A stretch of 64,000 nucleotides of DNA, taken from Hydractinia symbiolongicarpus. Taxonomy: Eukaryota > Cnidaria > Hydrozoa > Anthoathecata > Hydractiniidae. Below the pieces are notes generated by a model. It worked only from the letters and a program-made list of their open reading frames with translations, made no database searches and was not told the origin of the DNA. The position numbers were made by a program, and so were the translations under genes. Shown here piece by piece: positions 47,817-60,153 of this stretch. Position 1 is the first letter of the stretch. Each line of letters begins with the position of its first letter. The stretch is taken from positions 24,098,001 to 24,162,000 of the forward strand of contig NC_079888.1 of NCBI RefSeq assembly GCF_029227915.1. The letters are read 5' to 3'.

Positions 47817-50800
47817 GGACTCGGCCCGTATAGTCAAAAGTATACAAAGAAAGTACCCAGGGAGTAAAGTCATTTCCCGAACGATTTTTTAAATTACTTT
47901 TTTACCACTAGAACGCATGAGACTTGTAGTTTTCAAAAATGTTTTCATTTTTGATGAGACGCTGAATAAAAGCAGTTTAATCGCCGGCAAACGAAATCCC
48001 GCGTTTTCCCGTAAATCCGGGGCTTGGCCCGTATAGTCGAATGTATACAAAGAAAGTATCCAGGAAGTAAACTCATTTCCCGAACGATTTTTTAAATTTT
48101 TTTTCACCACTAAAACGCATGAGACTTGTAGTTTTCAATAATGTTTTCATTTTTGATGAGACGCTTCATGAAAGAGGTTTAATCGCCGGAAAACGAAAAC
48201 CCGCGATTTCCCGTAAATCCCGGCTTGGCCCGTATAGTCGAATGTATACAAAGAAAGTACCCTGTGAGTAAACTCATTTCCAGAACGATTTTTTAAATTA
48301 TTTTTTCACCACTAAAACGCATAAGACTTGTAGTTTTTAAAAATGTTTTCATTTTTGATGAGACGCTGAATAAAGAAGTTTAATCGCCGCCAAACGAAAA
48401 CCCGCGATTTCCCGTAAATCCCGGGCTTGGCCCGTATAGTCAAAAGTATACAAAGAAAGTACCCAGGGAGTAAACTCATTTCCCGAACGATTTTTTATAT
48501 TATTTTTTTACCCCTAAACGCATGAGACTTGTAGTTTTCAAAAATGTTTTCATTTTTGATGAGACGCTGAATAAAAGAAGTTTAATCCCCGGCAAACGAA
48601 AACCCGCGATTTCCCGCAAATCCCGGGCTTGGCCCATATAGTCGAATGTATACAAAGAAAGTACCCAGGGAGTAATCTCATTTCCCGAACGATTTTTTAA
48701 ATTATTTTTTCACCACTAAAACGCATAAGACGTGTAGTTTTTAAAAATGTTTTCATTTTTGATGAGACGCTGAATAAAAGAAGTTTAATCGCCGGCAAAC
48801 GAAAACCCGCGATTTCCCGTAAATCCCGGGCTTGGCCCGTATAGTCAAAAGTATACAAAGAAAGTACCCAGGGAGTAAACTCATTTCCCGAACGATTTTT
48901 TATATTATTTTTTTACCCCTAAACGCATGAGACTTGTAGTGTTCAAAAATGTTTTCATTTTTTATGAGACGCTGAATAAAAGAAGTTTAATCGCCGGCAA
49001 ACGAAAACCTGCGATTACCCGTAAATCCTGGACTCGGCCCGTATAGTCAAAAGTATACAAAGAAAGTACCCAGGGAGTAAAGTCATTTCCCGAACGATTT
49101 TTTAAATTACTTTTTTACCACTAGAACGCATGAGACTTGTAGTTTTCAAAAATGTTTTCATTTTTGATGAGACGCTGAATAAAAGCAGTTTAATCGCCGG
49201 CAAACGAAATCCCGCGTTTTCCCGTAAATCCGGGGCTTGGCCCGTATAGTCGAATGTATACAAAGAAAGTATCCAGGAAGTAAACTCATTTCCCGAACGA
49301 TTTTTTAAATTTTTTTTCACCACTAAAACGCATGAGACTTGTAGTTTTCAATAATGTTTTCATTTTTGATGAGACGCTTCATGAAAGAGGTTTAATCGCC
49401 GGAAAACGAAAACCCGCGATTTCCCGTAAATCCCGGCTTGGCCCGTATAGTCGAATGTATACAAAGAAAGTACCCTGTGAGTAAACTCATTTCCAGAACG
49501 ATTTTTTAAATTGTTTTTTCACCACTAAAACGCATAAGACTTGTAGTTTTTAAAAAGGTTTTCATTTTTGATGAGACGCTGAATAAAAGAAGTTTAATCG
49601 CCGGCAAACGAAAACCTGCGATTTCCCGTAAATCCTGGACTCGGCCCGTATAGTCAAAAGTATACAAAGAAAGTACCCAGGGAGTAAACTCATTTCCCAA
49701 ACGATTTTTTAAATTATTTTTTTACCACTAAAACGCATGAGACTTGTAGTTTTCAAAAATGTTTTCATTTTTGATGAGACGCTGAATAAAAGAAGTTTAA
49801 TCGCCGGCAAACGAAAATCCGCGAATTCCCGTAAATCCCGGGCTTGGCCCGTATAGTCAAAAGTATACAAAGAAAGTACCCTGTGAGTAAACTCATTTCC
49901 AGAACGATTTTTTAAATTATTTTTTCACCACTAAAACGCATAAGACTTGTAGTTTTTAAAAAGTTTTTCATTTTTGATGAGACGCTGAATAAAAGAAGTT
50001 TAATCGCCGGCAAACGAAAACCTGCGATTTCCCGTAAATCCTGGACTCGGCCCGTATAGTCAAAAGTATACAAAGAAAGTACCCAGGGAGTAAACTCATT
50101 TCCCAAACGATTTTTTAAATTATTTTTTCACCACTAAAACGCATAAGACTTGTAGTTTTTAAAAATGTTTTCATTTTTGATGAGACGCTGAATAAAAGAA
50201 GTTTAATCGCCGGCAAACGAAAATCCGCGATTTCCCGTAAATCCCGGGCTTGGCCCGTATAGTCGAATGTATACAAAGAAAGTACCCAGGGAGTCAAGTC
50301 ATTTCCCGAACGATTTTTAAATTATTTTTTACCACTAGAACGCATGAGACTTGTAGTTTTCAAAAATGTTTTCATTTTTGATGAGACGCTGAATAAAAGC
50401 AGTTTAATCGCCGGCAAACGAAATCCCACGTTTTCCCGTAAATCCGGGGCTTGGCCCGTATAGTCGAATGTATACAAAGAAAGTACCCAGGAAGTAAACT
50501 CATTTCCCGAACGATTTTTTAAATTTTTTTTCACCACTAAAACGCATGAGACTTGTAGTTTTCAAAAATGTTTTCATTTTTGATGAGACGCTTAATGAAA
50601 GAGGTTTAATCGCCGGAAAACGAAAACCCGCGATTTCCCGTAAATCCCGGCTTGGCCCGTGTAGTCGAATGTATACAAAGAAAGTACCCTGTGAGTAAAC
50701 TCATTTCCAGAACGATTTTTTAAATTATTTTTTCACCACTAAAACGCATAAGACTTGTAGTTTTTAAAAAGGTTTTCATTTTTGATGAGACGCTGAATAA

Positions 50801-53800
50801 AAGAAGTTTAATCGCCGGCAAACGAAAACCTGCGATTTCCCGTAAATCCTGGACTCGGCCCGTATAGTCAAAAGTATACAAAGAAAGTACCCAGGGAGTA
50901 AACTCATTTCCCAAACGATTTTTTAAATTATTTTTTTACCACTAAAACGCATGAGACTTGTAGTTTTCAAAAATGTCTTCATTTTTGATGAGACGCTGAA
51001 TAAAAGAAGTTTAATCGCCGGCAAACGAAAACCCGCGATTTCCCGTAAATCCCGGGCTTGGCCCGTATAGTCGAATGTATACAAAGAAAGTACCCAGGGA
51101 GTAATCTTATTTCCCGAACGATTTTTTAAATTATTTTTTCACCACTAAAACGCATGAGACTTGTAGTTTTCAAAAATGTTTTCATTTTTGATGAGACGCT
51201 TAATGAAAGAGGTTTAATCGCCGGAAAACGAAAACCCGTGATTTCCCGTAAATCCCGGCTTGGCCCGTATAGTCGAATGTATACAAAGAAAGTACCCTGT
51301 GAGTAAACTCATTTCCAGAACGATTTTTTAAATTATTTTTTCACCACTAAAACGCATAAGACTTGTAGTTTTTAAAAAGGTTTTCATTTTTGATGAGACG
51401 CTGAATAAAAGAAGTTTAATCGCCGGCAAACGAAAACCTGCGATTTCCCGTAAATCCTAGACTCGGCCCGTATAGTCAAAAGTATACAAAGAAAGTACCC
51501 AGGGAGTAAACTCATTTCCCAAACGATTTTTTAAATTATTTTTTTACCACTAAAACGCATGAGACTTGTAGTTTTCAAAAATGTCTTCATTTTTGATGAG
51601 ACGCTGAATAAAAGAAGTTTAATCGCCGGCAAACGAAAACCCGCGATTTCCCGTAAATCCCGGGCTTGGCCCGTATAGTCGAATGTATACAAAGAAAGTA
51701 CCCAGGGAGTAATCTTATTTCCCGAACGATTTTTTAAATTATTTTTTCACCACTAAAACGCATAAGACTTGTAGTTTTTAAAAATGTTTTCATTTTTGAT
51801 GAGACGCTGAATAAAAGAAGTTTAATCGCCGGCAAACGAAAATCCGCGATTTCCCGTAAATCCCGGGCTTGGCCCGTATAGTCGAATGTATACAAAGAAA
51901 GTACCCAGGGAGTAATCTCACTTCCCGAACGATTTTTTAAATTACTTTTTCACCACTAAAACGCATGAGACTTGTAGTTTTTAAAAATGTTTTCATTTTT
52001 GATGAGACGCTGAATAAAAGAAGTTTAATCGCCGGCAAACGAAAACCTGCGATTTCCCGTAAATCCTGGACTCGGCCCGTATAGTCAAAAGTATACAAAG
52101 AAAGTACCCAGGGAGTAAAATCATTTCCCGAACGATTTTTTAATCTAATTTTTTACCACTAAAACGCATGAGACTTGTAGTTTTCAAAAATGTTTTCATT
52201 TTTGATGAGACGCTGAATAAAAGCAGTTTAATCGCCGGCAAACGAAATCCCGCGTTTTCCCGTAAATCCGGGGCTTGGCCCGTATAGTCGAATGTATACA
52301 AAGAAACTACCCAGGGAGTAAACTCATTTCCCGAACGATTTTTTAAATTTTTTTTCACCACTAAAACGCATGAGACTTGTAGTTTTCAAAAATGTTTTCA
52401 TTTTTGATGAGACGCTTAATGAAAGAGGTTTAATCGCCGGAAAACGAAAACCCGCGATTTCCCGTAAATCCCGGGCTTGGCCCGTATAGTCGAATGTTTA
52501 CAAAGAAAGTACCCTGTGAGTAAACTCATTTCCAGAAGGATTTTTTAAATTATTTTTTCACCACTAAAACGCATAAGACTTGTAGTTTTTAAAAAGGTTT
52601 TCATTTTTGATGAGACGCTGAATAAAAAAAGTTTAATCGCCGGCAAACGAAAACCTGCGATTTCCCGTAAATCCTGGACTCGGTCCGTATAGTCAAAAGT
52701 ATACAAAGAAAGTACCCAGGGAGTAAAATCATTTCCCGAACGATTTTTTAAATTAATTTTTTACCACTAAAACGCATGAGACTTGTAGTTTTCAAAAATG
52801 TTTTCATTTTTGATGAGACGCTTAATGAAAGAGGTTTAATCGCCGGAAAACGAAAACCCGCGATTTCCCGTAAATCCCGGGCTTGGCCCGTATAGTCGAA
52901 TGTTTACAAAGAAAGTACCCTGTGAGTAAACTCATTTCCAGAACGATTTTTTAAATTATTTTTTCACCACTAAAACGCATAAGACTTGTAGTTTTTAAAA
53001 AGGTTTTCATTTTTGATGAGACGCTGAATAAAAAAAGTTTAATCGCCGGCAAACGAAAACCTGCGATTTCCCGTAAATCCTGGACTCGGTCCGTATAGTC
53101 AAAAGTATACAAAGAAAGTACCCAGGGAGTAAAATCATTTCCCGAACGATTTTTTAAATTAATTTTTTACCACTAAAACGCATGAGACTTGTAGTTTTCA
53201 AAAATGTTTTAATTTTTGATGAGACGCTGAATAAAAGCAGTTTAATCGCCGGCAAACGAAATACCGCGTTTTCCCGTAAATCCGGGGCTTGGCCCGTATA
53301 GTCGAATGTATACAAAGAAAGTACCCAGGGAGTAAACTCATTTCCCGAACGATTTTTTAAATTTTTTTTCACCACTAAAACGCATGAGACTTGTAGTTTT
53401 CAAAAATGTTTTCATTTTTGATGAGACGCTTAATGAAAGAGGTTTAATCGCCGGAAAACGAAAACCCGCGATTTCCCGTAAATCCCGGGCTTGGCCCGTA
53501 TAGTCGAATGTATACAAAGAAAGTACCCTGTGAGTAAACTCATTTCCAGAACGATTTTTTAACTTATTTTTTCACCACTAAAACGCATAAGACTTGTAGT
53601 TTTTAAAAAGGTTTTCATTTTTGATGAGACGCTGAATAAAAGAAGTTTAATCGCCGGCAAACGAAAACCTGCGATTTCCCGTAAATCCTTGACTCGGTCC
53701 GTATAGTCAAAAGTATACAAAGAAAGTACCCAGGGAGTAAAGTCATTTCCCAAACGATTTTTTAAATTATTTTTTTACCACTAAAACGCATGAGACTTGC

Positions 53801-56800
53801 AGTTTTCAAAAATGTTTTCATTTTTGATGAGACGCTGAATAAAAGCAGTTTAATCGCCGGCAAACGAAATCCCGCGTTTTCCCGTAAATCCGGGGCTTGG
53901 CCCGTATAGTCGAATGTATACAAAGAAAGTACCCAGGGAGTAAACTCATTTCCCGAACGATTTTTTAAATTTTTTATCACCACTAAAACGCATGAGACTT
54001 TTAGTTTTCAAAAATGTTTTCATTTTTGATGAGACGCTTAATGAAAGAGGTTTAATCGCCGGAAAACGAAAACCCGCGATTTTCCGTAAATCCCGGGCTT
54101 GGCCAGTATAGTCGAATGTATACAAAGAAAGTACCCTGTGAGTAAACTCATTTCCAGAACGATTTTTTAAATTATTTTTTCACCACTAAAACGCATAAGA
54201 CTTGTAGTTTTTAAAAAGGTTTTCATTTTTGATGAGACGCTGAATAAAAGAAGTTTAATTGCCGGCAAACGAAAACCCGTGATTTCCCGTAAATCCCGGG
54301 CTTGGCCCGTATAGTCGAATGTATACAAAGAAAGTACCCTGTGAGTAAACTCATTTCCAGAACGATTTTTTAAATTATTTTTTCACCACTAAAACGCATA
54401 AGACTTGTAGTTTTTAAAAAGGTTTTCATTTTTGATGAGAAGCTGAATAAAAGAAGTTTAATCGCCGGCAAACGAAAACCTGCGATTTCCCGTAAATCCT
54501 GGACTCGGTCCGTATAGTCAAAAGTATACAAAGAAAGTACCCAGGGAGTAAAGTCATTTCCCAAACGATTTTTTAAATTATTTTTTTACCACTAAAACGC
54601 ATGAGACTTGCAGTTTTCAAAAATGTTTTCATTTTTGATGAGACGCTGAATAAAAGCAGTTTAATCGCCGGCAAACGAAATCCCGCGTTTTCCCGTAAAT
54701 CCGGGGCTTGGCCCGTATAGTCGAATGTATACAAAGAAATTACCCAGGGAGTAAACTCATTTCCCGAACGATTTTTTAAATTTTTTATCACCACTAAAAC
54801 GCATGAGACTTGTAGTTTTCAAAAATGTTTTCATTTTTGATGAGACGCTTAATGAAAGAGGTTTAATCGCCGGAAAACGAAAACCCGCGATTTCCCGTAA
54901 ATCCCGGGCTTGGCCCGTATAGTCGAATGTATACAAAGAAAGTACCCAGTGAGTAAACTCATTTCCAGAACGATTTTTTAAATTATTTTTTCACCACTAA
55001 AACGCATAAGACTTGTAGTTTTAAAAAGGTTTTCATTTTTGATGAGACGCTGAATAAAAGAAGTTTAATCGCCGGCAAACGAAAACCTGCGGTTTCCCGT
55101 AAATCCTAGACTCGGCCCGTATAGTCAAAAGTATACAAAGAAAGTACCCAGGGAGTAAACTCATTTCCCAAACGATTTTTTAAATTATTTTTTTACCACT
55201 AAAATGCATGAGACTTGTAGTTTTCAAGAATGTTTTCATTTTTGTTGAGATACTGAATAAAAGCAGTTTAATCGCCGGCAAACGAAAACCCGCGATTTCC
55301 CGTAAATCCCGGGCTTGGCACGTATAGTCGAATGTATACAAAGAAAGTACCCAGGGAGTAATCTCATTTCCCGAACGATTTTTTAAATTACTTTTTCACC
55401 ACTAAAACGCATGAGACTTGTAGTTTTTAAAAATGTTTTCATTTTTGATGAGACGCTGAATAAAAGAAGTTTAATCGCCGGCAAACGAAAACCTGCGATT
55501 TCCCGTAAATCCTGGACTCGGCCCGTATAGTCAAAAGTATACAAAGAAAGTACCCAGGGAGTAAAATCATTTCTTGAACGATTTTTTAAATTAATTTTTT
55601 ACCACTAAAACGCATGAGACTTGTAGTTTTCAAAAATGTTTTCATTTTTGATGAGACGCTGAATAAAAGCTGTTTAATCGCCGGCAAACGAAATCCCGCG
55701 TTTTCCCGTAAATCCGGGGCTTGGCCCGTATAGTCGAATGTATACAAAGAAAGTACCCAGGGAGTAAACTCATTTCCCGAACGATTTTTTAAATTTTTTT
55801 TCACCACTAAAACGCATGAGACTTGTAGTTTTCAAAAATGTTTTCATTTTTGATGAGACGCTTAATGAAAGAGGTTTAATCGCCGGAAAACGAAAACCCG
55901 CGATTTCCCGTAAATCCCGGGCTTGGCCCGTATAGTCGAATGTATACAAAGAAAGTACCCTGTGAGTAAACTCATTTCCAGAACGATTTTTTAAATTATT
56001 TTTTCACCACTAAAACGCATAAGACTTGTAGTTTTTAAAAAGGTTTTCATTTTTGATGAGACGCTGAATAAAAGAAGTTTAATCGCCGGCAAACGAAAAC
56101 CTGCGATTTCCCGTAAATCCTGGACTCGGTCCGTATAGTCAAAAGTATACAAAGAAAGTACCCAGGGAGTAAAGTCATTTCCCAAACGATTTTTTAAATT
56201 GTTTTTTTACCACTAAAACGCATGAGACTTGCAGTTTTCAAAAATGTTTTCATTTTTGATGAGACGCTGAATAAAAGCAGTTTAATCGCCGGCAAACGAA
56301 ATCCCGCGTTTTCCCGTAAATCCGGGGCTTGGCCCGTATAGTCGAATGTATACAAAGAAAGTACCCAGGGAGTAAACTCATTTCCCGAACGATTTTTTAA
56401 AAGTTTTATCACCACTAAAACGCATGAGACTTGTAGTTTTCAAAAATGTTTTCATTTTTGATGAGACGCTTAATGAAAGAGGTTTAATTGCCGGAAAACG
56501 AAAACCCGCGATTTCCCGTAAATCCCGGGCTTGGCCCGTATAGTCGAATGTATACAAAGAAAGTACCCTGTGAGTAAACTCATTTCCAGAACGATTTTTT
56601 AAATTATTTTTTCACCACTACAACGCATAAGACTTGTAGTTTTTAAAAAGGTTTTCATTTTTGATGAGACGCTGAATAAAAGAAGTTTAATCGCCGGCAA
56701 ACGAAAACCTGCGGTTTCCCGTAAATCCTAGACTCGGCCCGTATAGTCAATAGTATACAAAGAAAGTACCCAGGGAGTAAACTCATTTCCCAAACGATTT

Positions 56801-57336
56801 TTTAAATTATTTTTTTACCACTAAAATGCATGAGACTTGTAGTTTTCAAGAATGTTTTCATTTTTGTTGAGATACTGAATAAAAGCAGTTTAATCGCCGG
56901 CAAACGAAAACCCGCGATTTCCCGTAAATCCCGGGCTTGGCACGTATAGTCGAATGTATACAAAGAAAGTACCCAGGGAGTAAACTCATTTCCAGCACGA
57001 TTTTTTAAATTATTTTTTCACCACTAAAACGCATAAGACTTGTAGTTTTCAAAAATGTTTTCATTTTTGATGAGACGCTGAATAAAAGAAGTTTAATCGC
57101 CGGCAAACGAAAACCCGCGATTTCCCGTAAATCCCGGCTTGGCCCGTACAGTCAAAAGTATACAAAGAAAGTACCCAGGGAGTAAACTCATTTCCCGAAC
57201 GATTTTTTAAATTATTTTTTCACCAATAAAACGCATGAGACTTGTAGTTTTCAAAAATGTTTTCATTTTTGATGAGACGCTGAATAAAAGCAGTTTAATC
57301 GCCGGCAAACGAAAACCTGCTATTTGCCTAAATCCC
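47817..57336 (-). repeat. Segmental tandem duplication, copy B (9520 bp, about 47 monomers)
   Basis: Second copy of the 11144 bp segment, eight monomers shorter overall. Differences I noticed in the first 4 kb are few: TTTTTTATGAG near 48960, AAGTTTTTC near 49965, GGGCTTGG for GGGCTCGG near 50250, and CCCGTGTAG near 50655. It ends with the same GACTGTACGG-type, ATCGTGCTGG-type and GATTTAGGCAAATAGC-type monomers, in reverse complement, as copy A. A small dimer duplication (about 406 bp, marked CGAATGTTTACAAAG at 52491 and 52897) is private to this copy. Confidence 0.9.
56730..57328 (-). repeat. Right-arm mirror of 26322-26920
   Basis: In reverse complement, this carries the same ordered private markers as the left arm: GGCAAATAGC, GACTGTACGG, ATCGTGCTGG, CAGTATCTCAACAAAAATG, GCATTTTAG, GAGTCTAGG and GGAAACCGC. 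Register is exact between the two ends. The differences I saw include GACTGTACGGG against GACTGTATGGG and TATTGAC against TTTTGAC. Confidence 0.9.
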
Positions 57337-60153
57337 GGACTCGGCCCGTATAGTCAAAAGTATACAAAGAAAGTACCCAGGGAGTAAACTCATTTCCAGA
57401 ACGATTTTTTAAATTATTTTTTCACCACTAAAACGCATAAGACTTGTAGTTTTTAAAAATGTTTTCATTTTTGATGAGACGCTGAATAAATGAAGTTTAA
57501 TCGCCGGCAAACGAAAACCCGCGATTTCCCGTAAATCCCGGGCTTGGCCCGTATAGTCAAAAGTATACAAAGAAAGTACCCAGGGAGTAAACTCATTTTC
57601 CGAACGATTTTTTATATTATTTTTTTACCCCTAAACGCATGAGACTTGTAGTTTTCAAAAATGTTTTCATTTTTGATGAGACGCTGAATAAAAGAAGTTT
57701 AATCGGCGGCAAACGAAAACCCGCGATTTCCCGTAAATCCCGGGCTTGGCCCGTATAGTCGAATGTATACAAAGAAAGTACCCAGGGAGTAATTTCATTT
57801 CCCGAACGATTTTTTAAATTACTTTTTCACCACTAAAACGCATGAGACTTGTAGTTTTTAAAAATGTTTTCAATTTTGATGAGACGCTGAATAAAAGAAG
57901 TTTAATCGCCGGCAAACGAAAAGCCGCGATTTCCCGTAAATCCTGGACTCGGCCCGTATAGTCCAAAAGTATACAAAGAAAGTACCCAGGGAGTAAACTC
58001 ATTTCCCAAACGATTTTTTAAATTATTATTTCACCACTAAAACGCATGAGACTTGTAGTTTTTAAAAATGTTTTCATTTTTGATGAGACGCTGAATAAAA
58101 GAAGTTTAATCGCCGGCAAACGAAAACCCGCGATTTCCCGTAAATCCCGGCTTGGCCCGTATAGTCGAATATATACAAAGAAAGTACCCTGTGAGTAAAC
58201 TCATTTCCAGAACGATTTTTTAAATTATTTTTTCACCAATAAAAACGCATGAGACTTGTAGTTCTTAAAAATGTTTTCATTTTTGATAAGACGCTGAATA
58301 AAAGAAGTTTAGTCGCCGGCAAACGAAAACCCGCGATTTCCCGTAAATCCCGGCTTGGCCCGTATAGTCGAATGTATAGAAAGAGAGTACCCTGTGAGTA
58401 AACTCATTTCCAGAACGATTTTTAAATTATTTTTTTACCACTAAAACGCATGAGACTTGCAGTTTTCAAGAATGTTTTCATTTGTGATGAGATGCTGAAT
58501 AAAAGCAGTTTAATCGCCTGCAAACGAAAACCTGCTATTTCCGTAAATCCCGGGCTTGGCACGTATAGTCGAATGTATACAAAGAAAGTACCCAGGGAGT
58601 AAACTCATTCCCAGAACGATTTTTTAAATTATTTTTTCACCACTAAAACGCATAAGACTTGTAGTTTTTAAAAATGTTTTCATTTTTGATGAGACGCTGA
58701 ATAAAAGAAGTTTAATCGCCGGCAAACGAAAACCCGCGATTTCCCGTAAATCCCGGCTTGGCCCGTATAGTCAAAAGTATACAAAGAAAGTACCCAGGGA
58801 GTAAACTCATTTCCCGAACGATTTTTTAAATTATTTTTTCACCAATAAAACGCATGAGACTTGTAGTTTTCAAAAATGTTTTCATTTTTGATGAGACGCT
58901 GAATAAAAGCAGTTTAATCGCCGGCAAACGAAAACCTGCTATTTGCCTAAATCCCGGACTCGGCCCGTATAGTCAAAAGTATACAAAGAAAGTACCCAGG
59001 GAGTAAACTCATTTCCAGAATGATTTTTTAAATTATTTTTTCACCACTAAAACGCATAAGACTTGTAGTTTTAAAAAATGTTTTCATTTTTGATGAGACG
59101 CTGAATAAAAGAAGTTTAATCGCCGGCAAACGAAAACCCGCGATTTCCCGTAAATCCCGGGCTTGGCCCGTATAGTCAAAAGTATACAAAGAAAGTACCC
59201 AGGGAGTAAACTCATTTCCCGAACGATTTTTTATATTATTTTTTTACCCCTAAACGCATGAGACTTGTAGTTTTCAAAAATGTTTTTATTTTTGATGAGA
59301 CGCTGAATAAAAGAAGTTTAATCGCCGGCAAACGAAAACCCGCGATTTCCCGTAAATCCCGGGCTTGGCACGTATAGTCGAATGTATACAAAGAAAGTAC
59401 CCAGGGAGTAAACTCATTTCCAGCACGATTTTTTAAATTATTTTTTCACCACTAAAACGCATAAGACTTGTAGTTTTCAAAAATGTTTTCATTTTTGATG
59501 AGACGCTGAATAAAAGAAGTTTAATCGCCGGCAAACGAAAACCCGCGATTTCCCGTAAATCCCGGGCTTGGCCCGTATAGTCAAAAGTATACAAAGAAAG
59601 TACCCAGGGAGTAAACTCATTTCCCGAACGATTTTTTATATTATTTTTTTACCCCTAAACGCATGAGACTTGTAGTTTTCAAAAATGTTTTTATTTTTGA
59701 TGAGACGCTGAATAAAAGAAGTTTAATCGCCGGCAAACGAAAACCCGCGATTTCCCGTAAATCCCGGGCTTGGCACGTATAGTCGAATGTATACAAAGAA
59801 AGTACCCAGGGAGTAAACTCATTTCCAGCACGATTTTTTAAATTATTTTTTCACCACTAAAACGCATAAGACTTGTAGTTTTCAAAAATGTTTTCATTTT
59901 TGATGAGACGCTGAATAAAAGAAGTTTAATCGCCGGCAAACGAAAACCCGCGATTTCCCGTAAATCCCGGCTTGGCCCGTACAGTCAAAAGTATACAAAG
60001 AAAGTACCCAGGGAGTAAACTCATTTCCCGAACGATTTTTTAAATTATTTTCTCACCAATAAAACGCATGAGACTTGTAGTTTTCAAAAATGTTTTCATT
60101 TTTGATGAGACGCTGAATAAAAGCAGTTTAATCGCCGGCAAACGAAAACCTGC
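57337..60153 (-). repeat. Distal 14-monomer HOR, copy 1 (period 2833 bp)
   Basis: Markers recur at +2833 bp: TCAATTTTGATG with CCGTATAGTCCAAAAG (57814 onward, then 60647 onward), CACCAATAAAAACGC (58234, 61067, 63900), and GTATAGAAAGAGAGTAC (near 58374 and 61207). GCTATTTGCC recurs at 57319 and 60152. It includes a short two-monomer repeat marked CCAGCACGATTTTTT near 59410 and 59825. The first part mirrors 24.5-26.2 kb of the left arm. Confidence 0.85.
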
